Positions 20,164 through 27,878 of a stretch of 64,000 bases of DNA are shown here, piece by piece. How positions within the stretch are numbered: position 1 is the first letter of the stretch; every line of letters begins with the position of its first letter. Made by a program: the position numbers and the translations under genes. A model generated the notes under the pieces. It saw only the letters and a program-made list of their open reading frames with translations. It was not told where the DNA came from and did no database searches. Source of the stretch: DRPG01 sp964655065 (GTDB lineage: Bacteria > Myxococcota_A > UBA796 > GCA-2862545); contig CAZZLC010000007.1 in the NCBI GenBank assembly GCA_964655065.1, forward strand, positions 1-64,000, written 5' to 3'.

Positions 20164-20696
20164 CGCCACAGCCTCCGGATGAGCGGGGCGGTCGCGTAGG
20201 CGCCCGCGAACACCGCGAGCATGAAAGCCCACGAGCCTGCTGCGAGCACCGCCCCGCCGGTGAGCGCCTGGCCCGAGGTGCAGCCGCGCGCGAGGCGGGC
20301 CGCGAATCCGAGGAGGATGCCGCCGACGAGCGCGGCACCGAGTCGCGTGCCGTTGCCGATCCGCGGGCCCTTGTCGACGGAGGGACGCAGCAGCATGCGA
20401 CCCGAGCCATAGGCCCCCACGAGACCGCCCAGGAACACGCCGATCACCTCGAAGACCATCCAGTCCGCGAGCGGGTTCTGACCGCCCATCAGGTACGGCG
20501 CGAAGTACGCGTTGTTCTCGGTCCAGGTGGGCGCGACCACGTCCATCAACGCCACCCCGAGCCGGGCGGGCGCCGAGGAGGAGCCGAGTCCCCAGCCCAT
20601 CAGCACGTAGCTCGCGAGAAGCACGAGCCCGAGCGCCACCCCGGCGACGTACGGGTTCCAGTACGGGCGAGGCGCGGTGGTGGTTTCCGCTTGCAT
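20160..20696 (-). CDS. YeeE/YedE family sulfur transport protein
   Basis: 178 aa, ATG with GGGAGG upstream. Several hydrophobic helices and the motif 'ARGCTSGQALTGG', which is the conserved G-C-x-S-G signature of the YeeE/YedE family, in which the Cys relays thiosulfate or another sulfur species through the membrane. It is half the size of classical YeeE and is paired with the adjacent longer protein, a common split arrangement. An unusual loop with 'TWTENNAYFAPYLMGGQNP' lies between the first helices. Four-base overlap with the next gene and 11 bases from the NrfD-like gene place it inside the sulfur operon. Confidence 0.87.
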   Translation of the reverse strand: MQAETTTAPRPYWNPYVAGVALGLVLLASYVLMGWGLGSSSAPARLGVALMDVVAPTWTENNAYFAPYLMGGQNPLADWMVFEVIGVFLGGLVGAYGSGRMLLRPSVDKGPRIGNGTRLGAALVGGILLGFAARLARGCTSGQALTGGAVLAAGSWAFMLAVFAGAYATAPLIRRLWR

Positions 20697-20707
20697 GGGT
20701 CCCTCCC

Positions 20708-21685
20708 TCAATGGGCCATCGCCAGGTCGGCGAACGAGGTTTCCTGGCCCGCGGCGACGAGGATGGCGCGCAGCGCGAAGCCGCCCACCAGCACCAGCGC
20801 GGGCGCGAGACGAATCGTGGGCCGGCCGAGACGGATCTCCATGCCGGCGAGCGTGAGCGGCACCAGCAGTCCGCCGATCACGACGAACGACCAGAACCAG
20901 GGCGTCCACTCCCCGCCGAGGAGGCTGCTCACGGCGTGCCGCGAGGCCTCACCGCCCGTGGCGAAGCTGACGAGCATGACCGCCACGAGGACGAGCTCTG
21001 CGACGATGGCGATCGCATCCCAGCGCACGAAGTGGTGCTGCTCTCGCTCGTCGAGCGGAAGCAGGAGCATCGCTGCGGCGCCGGTCGAGATTCCGGAGGT
21101 CAGGAACAGGGGTCCGAGGAGCGCGGTGTTCCACATCGGGCGCGCGACCATCGTGCCGAGCAGCAAGCCCGTGTAGATGCCGACGCCGATGCCGAAGACG
21201 AGCGAGGTCCACAGGATCGGCCGTCGGTAGGTGTCAGCGAGCCGGAAGGCCCCGTCGACGAGCCCCCGCACTGGCGCGAGCCACTCCCGCACGCGGTCGC
21301 GGACCGGCTCCGAGAGCGCCCCCACCCCGAGAGCCACCAGCACCGGGTAGACGAGCGCGATGAGCCAGCTTCCCCACGACATCGGCGAGGTGGGCTGGAA
21401 GGCCATGAAGAACCGGTAGAGGTGCCCGGGGTACTCGAGGTCGACGAGCAGCGCGAGCATACCCACGGACATCAGCCCCGCGGAGAGGAACGGCACGAGC
21501 TGGGCGGCGAGCGAGCGGGGGCGCTCGCGGGTGGTGAGCTCCCAGGCGACGAGCAGGATCATGGTGCCCGCCACGATGCCGCCGAGGAACAGGTAAGTCG
21601 GCACCTCCCAGCCCCAGACGTGTAGCCCGTGGGCGCCGTCGATAGCGGGATTGCCTCTGCCGTGGATGATTTCGACGGGTTCCAT
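20708..21685 (-). CDS. NrfD/PsrC-like membrane subunit
   Basis: 325 aa with eight or nine hydrophobic helices. The N-terminus 'HVWGWEVPTYLFLGGIVAGT' is characteristic of the NrfD/PsrC family, which binds menaquinol in the cytoplasmic membrane and passes electrons to or from the iron-sulfur subunit. It starts two bases after the ferredoxin stop (TGA CG ATG). With the Mo and Fe-S subunits it forms a complex-iron-sulfur-molybdoenzyme of the polysulfide/thiosulfate/sulfite type. The direction of electron flow cannot be read from sequence. Confidence 0.88.
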   Translation of the reverse strand: MEPVEIIHGRGNPAIDGAHGLHVWGWEVPTYLFLGGIVAGTMILLVAWELTTRERPRSLAAQLVPFLSAGLMSVGMLALLVDLEYPGHLYRFFMAFQPTSPMSWGSWLIALVYPVLVALGVGALSEPVRDRVREWLAPVRGLVDGAFRLADTYRRPILWTSLVFGIGVGIYTGLLLGTMVARPMWNTALLGPLFLTSGISTGAAAMLLLPLDEREQHHFVRWDAIAIVAELVLVAVMLVSFATGGEASRHAVSSLLGGEWTPWFWSFVVIGGLLVPLTLAGMEIRLGRPTIRLAPALVLVGGFALRAILVAAGQETSFADLAMAH

Positions 21686-21687
21686 CG

Positions 21688-22236
21688 TCAGTCCTGCAGG
21701 AAGAAGAGGTTGGGCTCGGTCCCGGCGCTCTCGTAAAGCACCTCGAACCTGCGGCTCGCGAGCAGCTGCGCCACCTTCGACGTGGGGTCGAAGAGGTCTC
21801 CGAACACCAGGCTCTCCGTGGGGCAGACGCTCACGCACGCGGGGTCGTCGCCGCGAGCCACCCGGTGGGCGCAGAACGTGCACTTGTCGACGTAGCCTTC
21901 GGGGTGCACGTAGCGGGCATCGTAGGGACACGAGGCCATGCAGGCCTTGCAGCCCGTGCACTTGTCGTGGCTCACCTGCACGATTCCTCCCTCACCGACA
22001 AAGCTCGCGCCGGTGGGGCACGCGGTCACGCAAGGCGCGTTCGTGCAGTGGTGGCAACGCTCGGAGTGGATCTCGGCGGTGAGGTCGGGGAACCGCCCCC
22101 GCACGGTCTCGACGATCCAGTCGCGGGTAAAGCCATCCGGAACGTTGTTCTCGGCCTTGCACGCATACACGCAGGCCTGGCAGCCGACGCACTTGCGCGT
22201 GTCCATCGTCATCACGTAGCGCTTGCTCGTGATCAT
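21688..22236 (-). CDS. Four-cluster ferredoxin subunit (PsrB/NrfC-like)
   Basis: 182 aa with four Cys quartets: CVGCQACVYACK, CHHCTNAPCVTACP, CTGCKACMASCP and CTFCAHR...CVSVCP. This is the standard electron-transfer subunit of Mo/W oxidoreductases, carrying up to four [4Fe-4S] clusters between the catalytic and the membrane subunit. Its start overlaps the stop of the catalytic subunit by four bases. It has no Tat signal, so it is probably exported by hitch-hiking on the Tat-targeted catalytic subunit. Confidence 0.92.
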   Translation of the reverse strand: MITSKRYVMTMDTRKCVGCQACVYACKAENNVPDGFTRDWIVETVRGRFPDLTAEIHSERCHHCTNAPCVTACPTGASFVGEGGIVQVSHDKCTGCKACMASCPYDARYVHPEGYVDKCTFCAHRVARGDDPACVSVCPTESLVFGDLFDPTSKVAQLLASRRFEVLYESAGTEPNLFFLQD

Positions 22237-24452
22237 GCGGTCCTCCGCTCGATTCGGACGCGCGCGCCGTTCAGCGCGGTGCCGCCCATGACGGGGTCGA
22301 TCTTCGGGTTGGTGACGAGGTCCATGGCGCTGGCCCCCCGCTCGTTGGCGAAGGTGAGCAGCTTGCTGTGGTGGCCGAAGCCGTGGACGGTGTAGAGGGT
22401 GTCGGGTCGGATTCGCTGGGTGACCCGGACCCGGAACGGGGCGGACCGAACGCCGTCGTGGTTGGTGAGCACCACCTCGTCACCCGCGGCGATACCGCTC
22501 TCCGTGGCGGTCTTCGCGTTGATCCAGAGCGGGTTGTCGTCGAACCGCTCCGCGAGCAGCCGATTGTTCGTGGTGCGTCCGAACGAGTGCATCGGCGCCC
22601 GTCCGGTGAGCAGGTGGAACTGACCGGGCTCGAGCGGCTCGGGAGGCACGAAGTCGGGCATCGGCGACAGCCCGGCGTCCGCCATCTGCTGGGAGTACAG
22701 CTCGATCTTGCCCGACGGCGTCGCGAACGAGGGGGTGATGCCGTCTTCGTAGAACACGGGCGCGCGCTCTTCGGGTTCGATGACCCCGAGCGTCTTCATC
22801 TCTTCGAGGGACCGCCCCATCTTCGCGAGCCGCTCCGAGAGGTAGGACTCGGCATCGGCCCACGGAAAGACCTCGGGCATGCCCATCCGGTGCGCGAGCT
22901 CGCGGGCGATCCACCAGCCGGGACGACTCTCGTGCCGTGGCGGCACGACGGGCTGGCGAAGCGCGACGTAGGGCTCCTTCCACCCGGGGGCGTGCAGATC
23001 GTCGTAGCGCTCGAGGTAGGTCGCTTCGGGCAACACCACGTCGGCGAACCCCACGATCTCGGACGGAAGCACGTCGATGGCCACCACGAAGTCGAGCGCC
23101 TGCAGGGCCTCGAGCGTCTTGTCGCGGTCGGGCACCGCCTGCATCAGGTTGGTCCCGTACACGAACCAGCCCTTGATGGGGTAGTCGACGTCGGCACCCG
23201 GGATCGACGCGTCGCGAAGCCCGTGGGCGAGAACGTCGTTGGCGAACGGGTAGACGGTGCCGCGCGGCACGTCGGGCGGCAGCGGGGGCTCGGCGGCGGG
23301 GTGGACGTCGGGGGCGATCTCGGGGAGGGGCACCGAGCCAGGCACGAAGAAGCCACCCCGCCGTCCCCAGCTCCCGAGAAGCGCGTTGAGGATGGCGATC
23401 GCCCTTCCGCGCTGGGCATCCTGGCCGTTCCAGGCCGCCCGGCGTCCCGGGTGCACGAGCGACCCCGGGCGTCCTCCAGCGACGAATCGGGCGGTCTCCA
23501 CGATGGTCTCGGGTGGAATCGAGGTGTGGACGAACGCCCACTGGGGCGTCTTGTCGTCCAGGTGCGCCTTCAGCTGCTCGAAGCCCGTGGTGTGCCGCTC
23601 GACGACGTCCACATCGTAGAGACGCTCCTTCACGATGACGTGCGCCCACGCGAGCAACAGGGCCAGATCGGTACCGGGTCGGATGGGCAGCCAGTACCGG
23701 GCCTTGCCGGCCGCGGTCGAGTAGCGCGGGTCGACCACCACGAGCTGGGCCCCCTTGTCGAGGGCGCGAGCGAGCTCCTGGACCTGCGTGTTGTGCATGT
23801 TCTCGCCGAGGTGCGAGCCGATCAGCGTGAGCACGCGCGTGTTCTCGATGTCGAGCGCTTCGGGCGAGCCCACGGGGCTACCGAAGGTGAGCTGGAAGGC
23901 CTCGGCGCGCGAACCCCGACACTGTGCGTAGGACGGGTGGGTGATGGCGGCGGTTCCGTAGGCCTTCATCAGACGCTTGAACCAGCTCGCTCCGTAGCCG
24001 TGCGAGAACATCGCGAGCGACTCCGGGCCGTGCTCGTTCCGGAGCTCGGTGAGCCGCCAGGCGACGTGGTCGAGCGCCTCGTCCCAGGAGACGGGGGCGA
24101 ACGTCTGCGCACCGCGCTTCTCGACCCGCATGAGCGGCGTCTTCAGCCGGTCGGGGTCGTAGAGAAGTCCCGCTCCACCGGTGCCCCGGGGGCAGAGCCG
24201 CCCGCGGGAGAGCGGATGGCGCGGATTGCCGACAATCTTGGTGACCCGGTCGTCCTTGACGTGGGCGAGCACGCCGCACTTCCAGAAGCAGATCTCGCAG
24301 AAGGTGGAGACCACCTCGTCGCCGTCGGTCGCGGGATCGTGGGTCGCGTTGGGCTGGAGCCCCCACCAGTTCGTGGTGAGTCCCGACCCGAGGGTCGCCG
24401 CGCCGATCCCGGCTCCGCCGAGCTGAATGAACTGTCGTCGGTCGAGTGCCAT
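22233..24452 (-). CDS. Tat-exported molybdopterin oxidoreductase, polysulfide/thiosulfate reductase-like
   Basis: 739 aa; the ATG at 24452 has GGGAGG upstream. The N-terminus carries a Tat motif (DRRQFIQLGG). Residues 52-87 hold the [4Fe-4S] ligands C-x2-C-x3-C...C (Cys52, 55, 59, 87). The likely Mo ligand is Cys178 in 'YAQCRGSR', as in PsrA/PhsA, not Ser or Sec. The C-terminal molybdopterin dinucleotide-binding domain ends with 'GHHSKLLTF...MGGTALN'. The enzyme should act in the periplasm on an inorganic sulfur compound, with polysulfide, thiosulfate, tetrathionate or sulfite as candidates. YeeE/YedE proteins downstream and a 12-heme cytochrome upstream support sulfur metabolism. The exact substrate and direction are inferred only. 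Confidence 0.9.
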   Translation of the reverse strand: MALDRRQFIQLGGAGIGAATLGSGLTTNWWGLQPNATHDPATDGDEVVSTFCEICFWKCGVLAHVKDDRVTKIVGNPRHPLSRGRLCPRGTGGAGLLYDPDRLKTPLMRVEKRGAQTFAPVSWDEALDHVAWRLTELRNEHGPESLAMFSHGYGASWFKRLMKAYGTAAITHPSYAQCRGSRAEAFQLTFGSPVGSPEALDIENTRVLTLIGSHLGENMHNTQVQELARALDKGAQLVVVDPRYSTAAGKARYWLPIRPGTDLALLLAWAHVIVKERLYDVDVVERHTTGFEQLKAHLDDKTPQWAFVHTSIPPETIVETARFVAGGRPGSLVHPGRRAAWNGQDAQRGRAIAILNALLGSWGRRGGFFVPGSVPLPEIAPDVHPAAEPPLPPDVPRGTVYPFANDVLAHGLRDASIPGADVDYPIKGWFVYGTNLMQAVPDRDKTLEALQALDFVVAIDVLPSEIVGFADVVLPEATYLERYDDLHAPGWKEPYVALRQPVVPPRHESRPGWWIARELAHRMGMPEVFPWADAESYLSERLAKMGRSLEEMKTLGVIEPEERAPVFYEDGITPSFATPSGKIELYSQQMADAGLSPMPDFVPPEPLEPGQFHLLTGRAPMHSFGRTTNNRLLAERFDDNPLWINAKTATESGIAAGDEVVLTNHDGVRSAPFRVRVTQRIRPDTLYTVHGFGHHSKLLTFANERGASAMDLVTNPKIDPVMGGTALNGARVRIERRTA

Positions 24453-24526
24453 GCACAGCCTCCCGTACGGGAGGGCCCACTGCAACGGCCGTACCAGACG
24501 AAGCACCTCACCGGAATCCGATGACG

Positions 24527-26251
24527 CTAATCGATCCAGTATGGAGATTGATCCTCGCATTGCCCGAGACCGAAAGCGATACGCGCCGTCTCGAAATCCG
24601 CGTACCGAGGGTCGGAGCCCGGGTGGCAGCCCAGGCAGTATCCAACTCGCAGAACCCGCCGCCGCTCCGCCCGCGACAGCGATCGGAATCCCTCCCGGGT
24701 GCCTTCGCCCGGTTCGGCTCGTCCCGGAGCGACCCAAGCGTCGCGGACCAGGCCGTCATAGCCGAGGTTCTCCGGTTCGAATCGCCAACCGCCACTCGCG
24801 ATGGTGAGCGGACCGGTGCCCAGTCCCAGCATGCCCCCGGACCTGTGGCAATCCACACAGGACCGAGCTCGGCGTCGGGTCGTGTGAGGAGAGGTCGGCG
24901 CGTGGAGCCGGGCCTCCCGCCGAACGCCCGAGGGGAGCTCGAGGGTCATGATCATGCCGGGTACGGCGGGCACGACCTGATCTTCGGCCGTCACGGCGAG
25001 CACCGGCTCTCCCACCTCCATCGCCAACGCGTGCTCGCGCCAGGCGCCCGGCTCCACGCGGCCGGTGCCAAAATCCCACTGACTTCCTTCGGAATCGAAC
25101 TCCGTGTGGCAGGAGGTACACCGGGGGACCCAGGCCGCGTGGCAGGTGTCGCAGGTCAGGCGCTCGTGGCCGGCCCGTTCGTGGTCGACGTCCCGCGGGG
25201 TGGGCGGGACCCGATGCGGCGCCCCCCCGCCCTTGGGCTGTAGCCACCACGCCTCGGGGCCCGGGCGGAGGTTCCACACGGGCGTCCCCTTGGCGCCGAG
25301 ACGCACGGGCTCTCCGTCCGGACGGGACTGACCCCGGAGTCGGAGGATCGCGCGGGTGATGGGGTCGTCCACCCGCCCCCACGTCGTCGTCGGAGCTTCG
25401 CGATCGTGGCAGGTCTCGCAGTGCACCTCGAGCGCGTCGGCTTTGTGCAGCGCGAGCTCGCCGCTCCCCATGAGCTCCGTGTGCAGGTGGCAGTCGACAC
25501 AGGCCAGACCGGCCTCGTGGTGGGCGTCGGCCTCGAGCCTGCATCCCTCGCGGCCATCGTAGAGCGTCGTCGGGTTCGCGCAGGCGGCCGGGCCTGCGAT
25601 CTCGGCAAGTCCTGCGTAGGCCAGGCTGATGCGGCTGCTCCGGCTGTGACAACCGAGGCAGGTCGCGTCCGGCGGGACGGGCTCCACGTCGGGGTGGCCG
25701 GAGGTGTCGGTCAGCACGTGGCACGCCCCGCATCCCGACCCCGTTCCCTGAACCGCGTCGTCGCGGTTGTCCCGCCGCGTGTGCAGGTGGCAGCCCGCAC
25801 AGAGCCTGCGCAGGTGGTCCTCGGCCGGGGTCGGCGACGGGGTCTCGAGCACCTCGGTCAACGTCTGATGGCCGCTCGGGGCCCCAATCTCCCCGAACGC
25901 CCAGCGGTCGACGGCAACCAAGCCTCGCCCGGTGGCCATGAGCGAGCCGACGACCCGGCGGTGCTCGGTCGGATGGCAGGCTCCACACGTTCGCCCAGCC
26001 GTCTCGAGCGCCCCCGGCTCCGCCTCGAGCTCCGCGTGGGCCTGTGGCACCGTGTCGGCCGAGGGGTCGCCGAGGTGGCAAGCCACACACGACGCCCCGA
26101 AGTGCTCCGGAACCGGCGCCTCGTGGCACGACGCACAGCCCGTCGCGGCCACGGGAGTGGGGGGCCGGGGTCCGAGGAGCGCCCAGGTGCCGGCAACGAG
26201 GAGGACGATCAGGCTCCCCAGCCCAGCGAATACGAGAACGTCGGTACGCAT
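24527..26251 (-). CDS. Membrane-anchored dodecaheme cytochrome c
   Basis: 574 aa. An N-terminal hydrophobic helix (VFAGLGSLIVLLVAGTWALL) serves as signal anchor. I count 12 CxxCH motifs: CASCH, CVACH, CGACH, CAGCH, CGACH, CLGCH, CVDCH, CETCH, CDTCH, CTSCH, CVDCH and CLGCH. All hemes would be periplasmic. Motif spacing is irregular, with a long heme-free stretch between the eighth and ninth motifs ('RLGAKGTPVWNLRPG') and another of about 100 residues before the eleventh. No known octaheme or MccA-type signature is seen. It is the first gene of the sulfur operon, 74 bases before the Mo subunit, so it probably exchanges electrons with that complex. Confidence 0.9.
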   Translation of the reverse strand: MRTDVLVFAGLGSLIVLLVAGTWALLGPRPPTPVAATGCASCHEAPVPEHFGASCVACHLGDPSADTVPQAHAELEAEPGALETAGRTCGACHPTEHRRVVGSLMATGRGLVAVDRWAFGEIGAPSGHQTLTEVLETPSPTPAEDHLRRLCAGCHLHTRRDNRDDAVQGTGSGCGACHVLTDTSGHPDVEPVPPDATCLGCHSRSSRISLAYAGLAEIAGPAACANPTTLYDGREGCRLEADAHHEAGLACVDCHLHTELMGSGELALHKADALEVHCETCHDREAPTTTWGRVDDPITRAILRLRGQSRPDGEPVRLGAKGTPVWNLRPGPEAWWLQPKGGGAPHRVPPTPRDVDHERAGHERLTCDTCHAAWVPRCTSCHTEFDSEGSQWDFGTGRVEPGAWREHALAMEVGEPVLAVTAEDQVVPAVPGMIMTLELPSGVRREARLHAPTSPHTTRRRARSCVDCHRSGGMLGLGTGPLTIASGGWRFEPENLGYDGLVRDAWVAPGRAEPGEGTREGFRSLSRAERRRVLRVGYCLGCHPGSDPRYADFETARIAFGLGQCEDQSPYWID

Positions 26252-26293
26252 CGAGGTGGAGCGTACCGTGTCCGGCGGGCTGCGGGTCGGTCC

Positions 26294-26313
26294 GGGGCTC
26301 GAACGAGGGCCCC
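26294..26313 (-). terminator. Hairpin at the end of the flagellin gene
   Basis: GGGGCTC at 26294-26300 pairs with GA and GCCCC (26305-26306 and 26309-26313) around a GAAC loop with two unpaired G. It overlaps the last base of the leftward flagellin stop codon and lies before the cytochrome gene start. No T-run; possible terminator. Confidence 0.4.
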
Positions 26314-27149
26314 TACCCGGAGATCAGCTGGGCCGCCGAGTCGTAGATGTTCTTGGCCTGCGCCAACACCGCGACCGCCGCCTGCGACATCAGCTCGAGC
26401 TTGGTCGCCTCGGCGGACTCGACGGCAAAGTCTGTGTCGCGGATCTGCCGTTCGGCATCGGCGAGGTTCACCGAGTAGTTGTCCGACTGCCGCAGCGCCG
26501 CGGCGAGCGTGTTGGAGACCGCTCCGAAGCCCGAGCGCACCGAGTTGATGAAGTCCATCGCGTTGTCGATGTCGTCGATTGCGGAACGGGCGTTCGCCGA
26601 GCTCGTGAGGTCGACGTTCAACGGGTCCACGAGCATGCTGGCCGAGGTGGAGCGCAGGTCGAACAGCGAGATGCCGACCCGGCTGTCGGCGGTGCCGTCC
26701 GTCCCGACCTGCACCTCGATGGTCTGGGTGGAGTTGGCGAGGGCGAGCCCATTGAACTCGGTGACCTCGGCGATCCGATCGATCTCGCTGACCAGGCCGA
26801 GGTACTCGTCCTGGACGTAGCTCCGTTCCTGGTTCGCCAGCGTGTCCGACGCCGACTGCACCGCAAGCTCGCGAATCCGCTTTAGGATGTCGGAGATCTC
26901 CGACGTCGCTCCCTCGACGGTCTGCACGACCGAGATGCCGTCGTTGGAGTTTCGCATCGCCATGCCCAGCGAGCGATTCTCGGCGGAGAGATTCTCGGCT
27001 ACGCCCAGTCCCGCTGCATCCTCGGCGGTACGGGCGATGCGCACGCCGGTGGTGAGCCGCTGGAGGGACCGCCGCAGGTTCTGCTCGGCATAATGGATGC
27101 GTGATGTGGCCCGAAGTGACTCGATGCTCGTGTTGACCGTCGACGCCAC
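26313..27149 (-). CDS. fliC: Flagellin, short form
   Basis: 278 aa from a GTG at 27149 preceded by GGAGGGG. The N-terminal D0/D1 region is typical ('SLRATSRIHYAEQNLRRSL', 'RLTTGVRIARTAEDAAGL', 'RNSNDGISVVQTVEGA', 'IRELAVQSASDT') and the C-terminal D1/D0 region ends with 'MSQAAVAVLAQAKN'. The variable D2/D3 domains are essentially missing, as in other short flagellins. It would be exported by the flagellar type III apparatus and form the filament. No other flagellar gene lies in the window, and the neighbours are a sulfur-respiration operon and a small unknown protein. No sigma-28-type promoter was recognised upstream. Confidence 0.93.
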   Translation of the reverse strand: MASTVNTSIESLRATSRIHYAEQNLRRSLQRLTTGVRIARTAEDAAGLGVAENLSAENRSLGMAMRNSNDGISVVQTVEGATSEISDILKRIRELAVQSASDTLANQERSYVQDEYLGLVSEIDRIAEVTEFNGLALANSTQTIEVQVGTDGTADSRVGISLFDLRSTSASMLVDPLNVDLTSSANARSAIDDIDNAMDFINSVRSGFGAVSNTLAAALRQSDNYSVNLADAERQIRDTDFAVESAEATKLELMSQAAVAVLAQAKNIYDSAAQLISG

Positions 27150-27375
27150 GCGCCCCTCCACTTCTTCACGAAAGAGACGGGTCGGAGGCCGACTCCATCT
27201 CGCGCCTCCAGACGTCGGATCATCGAATCCGCAAATGCACTCCTCTCGGGAACCTCCGTCGCGCCTCGGCCCGAGGCCCTCGGACTTGCCGGATTGCCCA
27301 GGTTCGACGCGCCGCAACCCCCCCGGGCCCGTGGGTGCGCCGCGGGCTCCGAAGAGGAGTTCGTCGAGGTGAGCA

Positions 27376-27738
27376 GTGGGTCGGAAGCGGTCTCGCCTGG
27401 CCCTGATCGGGTTGGGCTTCGCGCTCGCTCTCCTGTCGAGAGAGACGAGCCAGTGGACATCGCTGGAAGAGGGAGTCGAGTCCATCGGCGAGCTCGGGGC
27501 CTCGGTGGTGGCGCTCGTCGACGAGGTGACGGTGCGAGCCGGGGTACGCGCCGCCTGGGATGCCGCCCAGCTCGACGTCTTCGCCACACTGTCGACCGAC
27601 GACGGGGTCTCCGAGGTCAGCGTCACCGCTGATGGAACGCTGCCTGACGGGCCCTTGTGGAACCTCCCGATGCCCGACGCCGTGACCACGACGCTGACCT
27701 TCGGCCAGGTCGCGCCACGCGACGCCGCCGGTCGCTGA
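27376..27738 (+). CDS. Small exported hypothetical protein (120 aa)
   Basis: GTG start without a convincing ribosome site. The first 20 residues form a signal-like helix with basic start (GRKRSRLALIGLGFALALL). The rest is acidic and amphipathic ('TSLEEGVESIGELGASVVALVDEV', read in parts), then a short beta-rich end. It is divergent from flagellin with 226 bases between the starts. No family is recognised. The start could be slightly different. Confidence 0.55.
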   Translation: MGRKRSRLALIGLGFALALLSRETSQWTSLEEGVESIGELGASVVALVDEVTVRAGVRAAWDAAQLDVFATLSTDDGVSEVSVTADGTLPDGPLWNLPMPDAVTTTLTFGQVAPRDAAGR

Positions 27739-27878
27739 TCGTCGAGGTCGCCCCTCGCGGCCTCTCGAACCCGACCGACGATGCCGAGACACGACCCCGT
27801 CCAGCAGGGCACCTGGGACCCGCGACGAGCCAGCCCGGGATCGCCGCGAGTATCGTGTGCGCTGGTGGAGGATCCAAG

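Noticed and set aside
22368..24524. 718-codon plus-strand frame opposite the molybdopterin oxidoreductase
   Set aside because: It is an antisense shadow rich in Gly/Arg/Val/His without domains, while the opposite strand has clear Fe-S, Mo and Tat motifs.
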